A stretch of DNA of 64,000 nucleotides from Adlercreutzia faecimuris (GTDB lineage: Bacteria > Actinomycetota > Coriobacteriia > Coriobacteriales > Eggerthellaceae), in assembly GCF_022669055.1 (NCBI RefSeq), contig NZ_JAJMLW010000001.1:1054001-1118000 (forward strand), in the 5' to 3' direction. Both the position numbers and the translations under genes were made by a program. This document shows, piece by piece, positions 14,161 through 22,108 of the stretch. The notes beneath the pieces are model-generated. The model saw only the letters and a list, made by a program, of their open reading frames with translations. It searched no databases and was not told the origin of the DNA. Each line of letters begins with the position of its first letter. The stretch's first letter is position 1.

Positions 14161-15814
14161 GGCGCGCAAGAGGAAGCAGATCCGCTGCACTGAGATCACT
14201 GAGTACCTGCGCCTGGTCGAGACCGGCAAGGTGCGCTCGTGCGAGCGCCAGAAGAAGCTGTGCGCCTACGTCCGCAGGGTGTTCGCCACCGAGGAGCTGG
14301 TCATAGACACCGCGCGCCTGGAGAAGTACAAGGGCTTCATACGCTTCTTCCCGTTCGACAGGCTGTTCCCGTGGGAGACGTTCCTGCTGGCGCTCTTCCT
14401 CTGCGTGTACCGCAAGGACGGGGAGCCCAGGTGGGACGAGCTTATCTGCATAGTCGGGCGCGGAGCCGGGAAGAACGGGCTCATATCCTTCTTCTCCTGG
14501 TGCCTGACGACGGCAGCGAACGGCATAGAGAGGTACAACGTCAACATCGTGGCCAACTCCGAGGAGCAGGCCATGACGTCATTCAACGACGTCCGCGACA
14601 TCCTCGACGGCGATCCGCTCCACTGGGGGCCGAAGTGGAGGTGGAACAAGAAGGAGATCGTCAACAGGTCGACCGGCTCGAAGATCAAGTACCTCACGAG
14701 CGGGGCGAACTCCAAGGACGGCGGTCGCCCCGGAATGGTCGTGTTCGACGAGGTCCACGAGTACGTCCGCTGGAAGCTCGTCGAGGTCATGACGACCGGC
14801 CTCGGCAAGGTCGACCACGGGCGCGCCGCCTACATCACGTCGATGGGTGACATCCGCGACGGCGTGCTCGACTCACTGCTGTCCGACTGCGACGACATCC
14901 TGGACGGCGACGAGCCGGACAACGGACGGCTCCCGTTCGTCTGCACGCTCGACAGCCGCGACGAGGTGCACGACGAGAAGAACTGGGAGAAGGCCAACCC
15001 GTCGCTACGATACCTGCCGCCGCGCTTCGTCGCGAAGCTGCGAAAGGAGTACCAGAAGTGGAGGAAGAACCCGGCTGGCGGCAACGCGTCCTTCATGACG
15101 CGCCGCATGGGAATCCCTCAGGGCGACATCGAGCACCAGGTGACCTCGTGGGAGAACCTGAAGCGGGCGTCGCGGCCCGTCCCAGACCTCACCGGCTGGC
15201 CGTGCGTGCTCGGCCTCGACTTCGCGAAGAAGGATGACTTCGTCTCCGCCGTGCTGCTGTTCAAGGACGGCGAGAGGTTCTACGCGATCCACCACTCGTG
15301 GTTCTGCCTGCAGTCACGCGACCGCGCGCGCATCAAGCCGCCGCTCGACGACTGGGCGGGCATGGGCATCCTCACGCTCGTCGACGACGTGGAGGTGCAC
15401 ACGAGCCTAATCAGGCAGTGGGTGAGCGACATGCAGGACGTCTACGACATCGAGATGGTCGCCATAGACGACTACCGCTACGACACCCTGCACGAGGCGC
15501 TGAGGGACGTCGGCTACGACGCCGCCGACGGCACGGTGTTCAGGGTGCGCCCGTCGAACCACATGAGGGTGCAGCCCATCATCAACTCCGCCTTCCTCAC
15601 CGGGGGCATCGCGTGGGGCGACGACCCGGCCATGAGGTGGTTCACGAACAACACGAAGGTGGTTCCGTTCGCCAACGGGAACTACAAGTACGAGAAGATC
15701 AGCCCGAGGGACCGCAAGACCGACGGATTCATGGCGCTGGTGGCGGCCTTCTGCATCCAGGACAAGATACCGGAGCGCTACGAGCCGGTGTTCATGGAGC
15801 CGCTCATCTTCTGA
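14123..15814 (+). CDS. Terminase large subunit
   Basis: 563 residues, GTG 14123 (ATG 14132 possible). N-terminal ATPase with Walker A GRGAGKNG near residue 111 and Walker B MVVFDEVHEY near 205. C-terminal RNase H-like nuclease starting GLDFAKKDD near 363. Terminase_1 family motor that cuts and pumps phage DNA into proheads. Normal length. A 127-bp spacer with no clear ORF separates it from the portal gene. Confidence 0.95.
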   Translation: MTTMPAANTTTCKARKRKQIRCTEITEYLRLVETGKVRSCERQKKLCAYVRRVFATEELVIDTARLEKYKGFIRFFPFDRLFPWETFLLALFLCVYRKDGEPRWDELICIVGRGAGKNGLISFFSWCLTTAANGIERYNVNIVANSEEQAMTSFNDVRDILDGDPLHWGPKWRWNKKEIVNRSTGSKIKYLTSGANSKDGGRPGMVVFDEVHEYVRWKLVEVMTTGLGKVDHGRAAYITSMGDIRDGVLDSLLSDCDDILDGDEPDNGRLPFVCTLDSRDEVHDEKNWEKANPSLRYLPPRFVAKLRKEYQKWRKNPAGGNASFMTRRMGIPQGDIEHQVTSWENLKRASRPVPDLTGWPCVLGLDFAKKDDFVSAVLLFKDGERFYAIHHSWFCLQSRDRARIKPPLDDWAGMGILTLVDDVEVHTSLIRQWVSDMQDVYDIEMVAIDDYRYDTLHEALRDVGYDAADGTVFRVRPSNHMRVQPIINSAFLTGGIAWGDDPAMRWFTNNTKVVPFANGNYKYEKISPRDRKTDGFMALVAAFCIQDKIPERYEPVFMEPLIF

Positions 15815-15941
15815 CAAGGCGCCGCCAAAAGGGTTAAAAGCGCATGGAAACGCGCGATTGGCGGCCACTTCCAGCAGAAAACAGTGAAAAACGCGCCCAA
15901 AGGCGCGAGGAACGCGGGATAAGGCGAAAGGAGCGCGAACA

Positions 15942-17111
15942 ATGGCCAACTTCCTCACCAGGCGCCTTGGCTTCCTCGGCAGGCCCTTCACTGAGGCCGA
16001 GATCGACGCGGTGATAGGGTCGATGAGCGAGCGGGTCGCCTTCAAGCAGCTGGCCCTCTACATCGCCAAGTCCTACGTCGCGAACGCGCTCTCGAAGTGC
16101 GAGGTCAAGGTGTACGACGGCGGCGAGGAGGTGCATGACGACCTGTACTACCGCCTGAACGTCTCGCCGAACCCAAACCAGAGCGGATCGCAGATGCTCA
16201 ACGCCCTCGTGGACAGGCTCTGCACCGACGACGAGGCGCTGATCGTGCCGTACAGGAAGAAGTACCTCTACGTCGCCGACAGCTTCGCGCTGGACAAGCA
16301 GCCGCTCCGGGACCACGTCATGCGCAGCATCGTCGTGGAGGGCAAGCAGGTGAGGGACATGAGGGCGTCCGACGTCTACTACTTCCGGCTGAACGGGGAC
16401 TCCTGCGGGAACAGCGTCAAGTCAATCATCGACAGCCTCTACGACGACTACGGAAAGCTGATCGGGGCGGCCATCGAGGGCTTCCGCGCCACGCGCGGGC
16501 GGAAGTACAAGCTGGTGCTCGAGAACGTCAAGATCGGCGACGCGAAGTTCAACGAGGAGTACGAGAAGGTCGTCAAGAAGCAGCTCGAGGCGTTCATGGC
16601 CAACCCAAACGCCATCTACCCGCAATTCAAGGGATACGACCTGCAGGAGATGAAGCACGAGACGGCCGGCGACTCCGGCGACATCATCGCCATGCGCAAG
16701 GAGATATTCGACACGGTGGCCCAGGCGTACAAGATCCCAAACTCGATGATGTACGGCAACATGACCAACACCAACGACGTGGTCAACCAGTTCCTCACGT
16801 TCGCCGTCGACCCCATCGCCTCGGTGATCTCCGACGAGCTCACGCGCAAGTCGTTCACATTCCAGGAGTGGGAGTCCGGGTCGAAGGTTCAGGTCGACAC
16901 CAAGCGCATCAACCACGTGGACATCTTCAACGTCGCCAACGGCATAGAGAAGCTGATCGCCTGCGGGGCCTTCAGCGTCGACATGGTGCTGGCGGAGCTC
17001 GGCTACCAGCCGCTCGACACCGAATTCAGCGCGGCCCACTTCATCACGAAGAACTACAGCCGCGCCGAAGATGCGATGAACCCGCTCTTAGAGGGAGGTG
17101 AGAAACAATGA
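15942..17111 (+). CDS. Portal protein (HK97 family)
   Basis: 389 residues with GAAAGGAG ribosome site. NPNQSGSQMLNALV, the KIPNSMMYG segment and the DELTRKSF motif are typical of HK97-type portals. Forms the dodecameric DNA channel at the head vertex. Overlaps the protease start (ATGA-type). Confidence 0.9.
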   Translation: MANFLTRRLGFLGRPFTEAEIDAVIGSMSERVAFKQLALYIAKSYVANALSKCEVKVYDGGEEVHDDLYYRLNVSPNPNQSGSQMLNALVDRLCTDDEALIVPYRKKYLYVADSFALDKQPLRDHVMRSIVVEGKQVRDMRASDVYYFRLNGDSCGNSVKSIIDSLYDDYGKLIGAAIEGFRATRGRKYKLVLENVKIGDAKFNEEYEKVVKKQLEAFMANPNAIYPQFKGYDLQEMKHETAGDSGDIIAMRKEIFDTVAQAYKIPNSMMYGNMTNTNDVVNQFLTFAVDPIASVISDELTRKSFTFQEWESGSKVQVDTKRINHVDIFNVANGIEKLIACGAFSVDMVLAELGYQPLDTEFSAAHFITKNYSRAEDAMNPLLEGGEKQ

Positions 17112-17905
17112 AACGCTACTACTCGCTAGTCCAGGACGGCGCCACCGCCGACGTCGACATCTACGGCGACATCACGTCATACCCGTGGAGCGAGTCGGAC
17201 GTGAGCGCCTACGGCCTCTCCAAGCAGCTCGCCGAGCTCGAGGGCGTCGAGACCATCAACGTCAACATCAACAGCTACGGCGGCGAGGTGGCGGAGGGCC
17301 TGGCGATCTACAACGCGCTCAAGCGCCACAAGGCGCGGGTGGTCACGCGCTGCGACGGCTTCGCGTGCTCCATCGCGTCGGTGATCTTCGCCGCCGGCGA
17401 CGAGCGCGTCATGCACGACGCCTCGCTGCTGATGATCCACAACGCGTGGACGTCGGTATGGGGCGCCAACGCCGCCGAGCTGCGCAAGCAGGCCGACGAC
17501 CTCGACACGATCACCCAGGCGTCGAAGGCCGCCTACATGGCCAACGTGAGCATCACCGAGGAGGAGCTGTCCGCGCTCATGGACGCGGAGACGTGGATCA
17601 GCCCGCAGGACGCGCTGGACATGGGCTTCGCGACATCTGTCGAGAGCTTCGAGTCGGCGGCCAACGTGAGCCAGAGCGCCCGCGCCTCCGTGTTCGCCAA
17701 GATCGCCGCCGCGCAGGCCGAGGAGCCCGACGACCCCGACGACGAGACGGAGGAGCCGGAGGATCCCGGTGAGCCGGACACGCAGCCCGATGACCCCGAG
17801 GGGCCTGAAGACCCGGAGGAGCCCGACGAGACGGAGGGCGCAGACGACGAGGACGATAAGGGGGCGCAGCGATGCGCCTCCTTCGTATCCATGGCATTCA
17901 ACTAA
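17108..17905 (+). CDS. ClpP-type prohead protease
   Basis: 265 residues. The ClpP fold spans residues ~10-185 with NINSYGGEV (oxyanion loop), nucleophile Ser in GFACSIASV, His in MIHNAW and the acidic residue further on in DAETW. It processes the capsid precursor. The last ~75 residues are an unusual Pro/Glu/Asp repeat tail (EEPDDPDDETEEPEDP), possibly a scaffold-like or unstructured extension. Directly upstream of the capsid gene. Confidence 0.9.
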   Translation: MKRYYSLVQDGATADVDIYGDITSYPWSESDVSAYGLSKQLAELEGVETINVNINSYGGEVAEGLAIYNALKRHKARVVTRCDGFACSIASVIFAAGDERVMHDASLLMIHNAWTSVWGANAAELRKQADDLDTITQASKAAYMANVSITEEELSALMDAETWISPQDALDMGFATSVESFESAANVSQSARASVFAKIAAAQAEEPDDPDDETEEPEDPGEPDTQPDDPEGPEDPEEPDETEGADDEDDKGAQRCASFVSMAFN

Positions 17906-17930
17906 AAGCAGAAACTAGGAGGCAACGAGA

Positions 17931-19163
17931 ATGGCAATCAAGCTCAAGAACGCTAACATCGGCTCCGTCATGGCCAAGGCGATGAAGTCCGGGGATGAGA
18001 AGGAGATCGAGTCGGCGTGGGATCAGTTCCACGCCGCCCTCGCCGAGCAGGTGGCTGACGACGCGGAGGAGGTCAGGCAGTCCAACGACGCGGCGATCCT
18101 CGCGCAGCGCGGCTACCGCCAGCTGACCGCGAGCGAGACGAAGTGGTACCAGCGCTTCGCCGAGGCGGCCAAGTCCGACAACCCGCAGCAGAAGTTCACC
18201 GAGATCATCGGCTCCGGCGAGGAAGCCGACCTGATGCCCGAGACGATCATCGAGAACATCTACAAGGACCTCGTCGAGGATCACGCGCTGCTCGGCAAGG
18301 TGAACTTCCAGTACGTCAAGTATGCCGTCAAGTGGATCCTCAACGACCACACCAAGCAGAAGGCCGTCTGGGGCAAGATCACCGACGCGATCACGAAGGA
18401 GATCACCAGCGGCTTCAAGATCATCGACATCAACCAGGCGAAGCTCTCCGCCTACTGCTTCATCGAGCGCGGGATGCTCGACCTCGGCCCGGTGTTCCTC
18501 GACGGCTACATCCGCACGGTGCTCCTGGAGGCCCTTAAGTGCGGCCTCGAGACCGGCATCGTGTCGGGTAACGGCCTCAACGCTCCCGCCGGCATCGACC
18601 GCGACATCCACGAGGGCGTGTCCTTCTCCACCACCACCGGCTACCCGAAGAAGACCGCCGTCGCGGTGACCGACTTCACGCCCGCGACCTACGGGGAGCT
18701 GCTAGGCAAGATCGCCGTGACCGAGAGCGGCGCCATCCGCAAGTTCGACAAGGTGCAGATGGTCGTGAACATGGCGGACTACCTGACCAAGGTCATGCCG
18801 GCCACGACGATGCTCACGCCGCAGGGCACCTACGCCAACAACCTGTTCCCCTTCCCGACCGAGGTCATCGTCTCCAACGAGGTGGCCAAGGGCGAGGCCC
18901 TGATCGGCCTGCTTGACGAGTACAACATGTTCGTCGGCGGCGAGCAGAACGGCGTGATCGAGTTCAGCGACGACTTCAAGTTCCTGGACGACACCCGCTA
19001 CTTCAAGGTCAAGCAGTACGGCACCGGCCGTGCCTTCGACAACACCTCGTTCGTCCTGCTCGACATCAGCGGCCTCGACCCCGCGTACCTCAACGTCAAG
19101 ACGGTCGCTACGGTCGCAGGCGAGGTCAACGTCAACTCCACGGACGTGACCCCCACGGTCTAG
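17931..19163 (+). CDS. Major capsid protein (HK97 fold)
   Basis: 410 residues with AGGAGG ribosome site. The N-terminal ~100 residues (helical, charged) look like a delta domain removed by the protease. The body has GSGEEADLMPETI and the ISGNG-like GIVSGNGLNAPAG loop found in HK97-type capsids. Largest structural shell protein of the phage. Confidence 0.9.
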   Translation: MAIKLKNANIGSVMAKAMKSGDEKEIESAWDQFHAALAEQVADDAEEVRQSNDAAILAQRGYRQLTASETKWYQRFAEAAKSDNPQQKFTEIIGSGEEADLMPETIIENIYKDLVEDHALLGKVNFQYVKYAVKWILNDHTKQKAVWGKITDAITKEITSGFKIIDINQAKLSAYCFIERGMLDLGPVFLDGYIRTVLLEALKCGLETGIVSGNGLNAPAGIDRDIHEGVSFSTTTGYPKKTAVAVTDFTPATYGELLGKIAVTESGAIRKFDKVQMVVNMADYLTKVMPATTMLTPQGTYANNLFPFPTEVIVSNEVAKGEALIGLLDEYNMFVGGEQNGVIEFSDDFKFLDDTRYFKVKQYGTGRAFDNTSFVLLDISGLDPAYLNVKTVATVAGEVNVNSTDVTPTV

Positions 19164-19179
19164 GAGGAGGTGACGGCGA

Positions 19180-19512
19180 ATGGCTGCCATCAGCCTCAAG
19201 GACATGGTGCGGGCGAGGATCAGCGTCACGTGGAGCGACCCCGCGACCGACGCCCGCATCGACGATGCGATCATCCCAGCCGCCGAGGCGGCCATCCGCC
19301 AGAAGGTCGGCATCCCGGACGGCGCCGGATTCGAGTTCGGCGCCCCCGGGTCTGAGGCGGAGACGATGCTGCTCCTGGCCCACTGCTACTACCAGTGGAA
19401 CAACGCCGAGGACGAGTTCGACGGCAACTACGGCCACGAGATCGCCCAGGCGCGGATCAGGTGGGAGGTGCTGCAGAATGCTCAAGCCGAGGAAGCACCT
19501 GCCGGCCTATAA
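19180..19512 (+). CDS. Head-tail connector (gp6-like)
   Basis: 110 residues. ISLKDMVRARISVTWSD and the later LAHCYYQWNN segment match phage gp6-like DNA-packaging/connector proteins that ring the portal. Position right after the capsid agrees. Overlaps the next gene by 35 bp. Confidence 0.75.
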   Translation: MAAISLKDMVRARISVTWSDPATDARIDDAIIPAAEAAIRQKVGIPDGAGFEFGAPGSEAETMLLLAHCYYQWNNAEDEFDGNYGHEIAQARIRWEVLQNAQAEEAPAGL

Positions 19513-19837
19513 CGACGGCATCCTCCGCGTCTACCGCGAGGAGCGGGGGCGCGTCACCGACTTCGGCGCGCCCCGCAACGTCTACGGCATCGCTGACATG
19601 GAGCTCGTGGCGCGGCTCGCGTACCGGGTCGAGGGATGCCGGGAGCAGGACTTCGAGTTCGCGGAGCGGGCCAGCTTCCAGCTGACGCTGAAGGTCAGCA
19701 CGCAGCGGGTCGGCGGCATCGACGCCGGCTGCAAAGTGGTCATCGGGAGGACGCTGTTCGATATCGGGCACGTCGACCCGAGCCGAACCGAGCTGTACTT
19801 CTACCTGCAGGAGGTGGGCGAAGTTGACGACGCTTAA
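19478..19837 (+). CDS. Head closure protein
   Basis: 119 residues from ATG 19478. Beta-rich with TDFGAPRNVYG near the start and FDIGHVDPS near the end, as in SPP1 gp16-like stoppers. Second connector in canonical order. Confidence 0.65.
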   Translation: MLKPRKHLPAYNDGILRVYREERGRVTDFGAPRNVYGIADMELVARLAYRVEGCREQDFEFAERASFQLTLKVSTQRVGGIDAGCKVVIGRTLFDIGHVDPSRTELYFYLQEVGEVDDA

Positions 19838-20177
19838 CGACGTGCGGGACGCGCTCGCGGATATCGACCCGAACGTGTACTACGGCACCGCCGCGAAGCT
19901 GCCGAAGGGCGCCCCGTGGAACTACATCGTGTTCTCGCGGTCGACCATGGGGCGCTCGCCCGGCAGGACGGGCATGGCCGACGGCGTGGAGGTCGCCATC
20001 GTGCGCGAGGAGTACATACCCGACGGCCTGGCCGAGGCGGTGGTCGAGGCCGTCGAGGCAATACCGGGGATGCGCCAGGCGTCAGGCGACGCCCGCTACT
20101 ACTACGAGGTTCGCCCCGGCACCACGACGACGTGCGAGATGCTGCTGCTGGACTTCACGAGGGCGAGGAGGCGGTGA
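19824..20177 (+). CDS. Tail completion/terminator-like protein
   Basis: 117 residues from TTG 19824, overlapping the preceding gene. Alpha/beta with PWNYIVFSRST and a late CEMLLLDF strand. It lies between the head closure and gp10-like genes, where a tail-terminator or minor connector belongs. Assignment rests mainly on gene order. Confidence 0.55.
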   Translation: MTTLNDVRDALADIDPNVYYGTAAKLPKGAPWNYIVFSRSTMGRSPGRTGMADGVEVAIVREEYIPDGLAEAVVEAVEAIPGMRQASGDARYYYEVRPGTTTTCEMLLLDFTRARRR

Positions 20178-20587
20178 GGGGCGGCGTCGTCTCGATGGAC
20201 TACTCGGAGATCGCGGAGCTGTCCGAGGCGGCAGCCAGGTTCGGGGACGGGGCGGAGGACGCCGTCAGCGACGTCCTGCACAGCGAGGCCGGCGCCGCAA
20301 TCTACGAGCGCATCAACCCGCTCATCCACCCGTCCGGCAGGAGGTTCAAGGGGCACACCGCTTCCGCCGCGCGGGCGGACTGGCCGCGCTACGACACCGA
20401 CGAGGCCCTGGCCGTCACCGTCGGCGCGAAGGCTAGGTGGCGGTACCTCTACTTCCCGGACGACGGGAGCGCCACTGCTCGGCACGCCGGCAACCAGCGG
20501 TTCTTCGAGCGCGGCGCCGAGCAGGCCGCGCCGGAGATCGCCAGGAGATGCGTCGACCGGCTGCTCGGCAAGTGGAACGAAGAATGA
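20174..20587 (+). CDS. HK97 gp10-like head-tail joining protein
   Basis: 137 residues from GTG 20174 (GTGA overlap, GAGGAGG upstream). The region with HPSGRRFKGHTASAARADWP, followed by an RYLYFPDDG strand, is typical of the gp10-like family (its P-x-S...H..SA pattern). Completes the head-tail interface. Confidence 0.65.
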   Translation: MRGGVVSMDYSEIAELSEAAARFGDGAEDAVSDVLHSEAGAAIYERINPLIHPSGRRFKGHTASAARADWPRYDTDEALAVTVGAKARWRYLYFPDDGSATARHAGNQRFFERGAEQAAPEIARRCVDRLLGKWNEE

Positions 20588-20603
20588 AGAAGGAGTGATC
20601 CGA

Positions 20604-21170
20604 ATGGCAACTACCAACGAGACGCAGTTCAGCGAGTTCGAGTGCGACCTCCTGAGCATGAAGATCGGAGAGACCGCCTACGATGTGAAGTGCATCGGCA
20701 ACATCGAGCAGGAGTCGGAGGTGCGCAAGGTCACCAAGAAGTGCTGCGGCGTCGTCGCGAAGAGCCGCACCTACGGCACCGGCAACGGCACGCTGAAGCT
20801 CACCGCGCACATGCCCTACAAGTGCTACGTGGAGCTGCACGCCATGGACGGCGCCGACCTCAAGGACGGCATCTACGGCTACGGGCGCGGCAGCCTCCAC
20901 CCCGTCGTCCCCATCACGGGGCACATCACCAACGAGGACGGGGACGAGAAGTACAAGGCGTGGCCCTGCTGCACCGTCTCCACCGGCCCCGCCGACAAGA
21001 TCGAGAACGGCGCCGAGGAGGTGGCCGAGGTCGAGCTTGAGATCGCGTTCACGCCCGACGTCAACGGCTACGGCGTGTACGAGGCTCTGGCCGACGACCT
21101 CGACGAGGCCACCAAGGCGGCGTGGATGAAGGAGTTCACCCCCGCGCTCATGCAGGTTGCTACCGTCTAG
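20604..21170 (+). CDS. Major tail tube protein
   Basis: 188 residues from ATG 20604 after GAAGGAGTG. Beta-rich with RTYGTGNGTLKLTAHMP and VELEIAFTPD, as in siphovirus tail-tube proteins. Upstream of the chaperone and tape measure as expected. Confidence 0.8.
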   Translation: MATTNETQFSEFECDLLSMKIGETAYDVKCIGNIEQESEVRKVTKKCCGVVAKSRTYGTGNGTLKLTAHMPYKCYVELHAMDGADLKDGIYGYGRGSLHPVVPITGHITNEDGDEKYKAWPCCTVSTGPADKIENGAEEVAEVELEIAFTPDVNGYGVYEALADDLDEATKAAWMKEFTPALMQVATV

Positions 21171-21186
21171 CAAGGAGGAACGAGAC

Positions 21187-21462
21187 ATGGCAGAGAGCAA
21201 GACCAAGAAGAGCGCCGTCAAGGCGGCCGAGCCCGAGGAGAAGTCCGTTGAGCCCATGGCGCCCGACGCGGCGCCGGAGGCCGAGGAGGCCGGGCCCGAG
21301 GAGGCGGCTGCCGATCTCGTGGCCGCGCGCGTCGTCGAGAAGTTCCGCGACGCCAAGACCGGCAGCATCCTCGACGTGGGCCTCGTTGTCGTCCTGACCC
21401 GCGAGCGGTTCGACGAGATCGCCGCGAAGGGCCGATACGTCGAGGAGGCCATGGCCGTCTAG
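21187..21462 (+). CDS. Small Ala/Glu-rich tail protein
   Basis: 91 residues. First half low-complexity Lys/Ala/Glu/Pro; second half a compact domain ending TRERFDEIAAKGRYVEE. That pattern occurs in short proteins encoded beside phage tail-tube genes. Exact role unknown. Confidence 0.55.
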   Translation: MAESKTKKSAVKAAEPEEKSVEPMAPDAAPEAEEAGPEEAAADLVAARVVEKFRDAKTGSILDVGLVVVLTRERFDEIAAKGRYVEEAMAV

Positions 21463-21490
21463 GCCACGAGGCGACGACGCAGAATGACAC

Positions 21491-21523
21491 GGGGGGGCGC
21501 GGGCGACCACGCCCCCCTCTCAT
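21491..21523 (+). terminator. Hairpin after tail-tube genes
   Basis: GGGGGGCG (21492-21499) pairs with CGCCCCCC (21510-21517) across a ten-base loop, followed by TCTCATTT. It may lower read-through so that tube protein is made in excess over the downstream tail genes. Confidence 0.5.
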
Positions 21524-21538
21524 TTGGAGGAATGACTG

Positions 21539-21880
21539 ATGAAGGATATCAACTACCGCGACTTCACGCTGGGGAGCGGCGAGACGGTGAAGCTGTCGCT
21601 CGCCCACATCCTGCAGCTCAAGCTGAGCACGAAGCGCAAGGACATCTACGCAAAGTACTCGAAGATCAGCGGCAGGGGCCCGCAGAACGAGCTCGAGAAC
21701 GCCTACATCCTCTACGCGGCCTACGCCTGCGCCTACGTCGGCATGAACGACGGCGACGGGGGGATGATGGGGGAGACGGAGTGGTACGAGGCCATGACCG
21801 AGGATCGCGACGCCATCAACGAGGCGCTCCAGGGGCTGTATTACCCAAACCGCAAGACGGCTTCCGCGGGCCGTTCGTAG
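21539..21880 (+). CDS. Tail assembly chaperone, zero-frame product (gpG-like)
   Basis: 113 residues. Short helical protein located between tail tube and tape measure, as lambda gpG. Its last codons contain the slippery heptamer C-CCA-AAC at 21844-21850, in the correct phase for a -1 slip. The next frame carries a second domain that ends five bases before the tape-measure ATG. Confidence 0.8.
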   Translation: MKDINYRDFTLGSGETVKLSLAHILQLKLSTKRKDIYAKYSKISGRGPQNELENAYILYAAYACAYVGMNDGDGGMMGETEWYEAMTEDRDAINEALQGLYYPNRKTASAGRS

Positions 21881-22104
21881 AGGCAACGAGCAGGACAAGG
21901 CCGAGGAGGAGGGTGCCGCGCTTCGAGATCGAGGGCGTCGAGGACGCGTACACCTACTACGTCCTCCTGCTGGGGATACCGGAGGGCGTGTTCTGGTACG
22001 CGGACCCGCCGTTCGTCCAGCGCGTAGCCGAGAACAAGTCGGCGTACGACGCGTGGGACGCATGCGAGCGGGAGAAGGAGATCGAGAGGGCGGGGAGGAG
22101 GTAG
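21850..22104 (+). CDS. Tail assembly chaperone, -1 frame extension (gpT-like)
   Basis: No usable start codon of its own. After a -1 slip on CCCAAAC the frame continues as PKPQDGFRGPF..., adding ~84 residues to give a ~188-residue fusion. The extension (YVLLLGIPEGVFWYADPPFV, then KSAYDAWDACEREKE) looks like the T domain of lambda-type chaperones. Both products normally assist tape-measure assembly. The slip site and uninterrupted -1 frame are directly visible. Confidence 0.8.
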   Translation, partial: PQDGFRGPFVEATSRTRPRRRVPRFEIEGVEDAYTYYVLLLGIPEGVFWYADPPFVQRVAENKSAYDAWDACEREKEIERAGRR

Positions 22105-22108
22105 GGCC

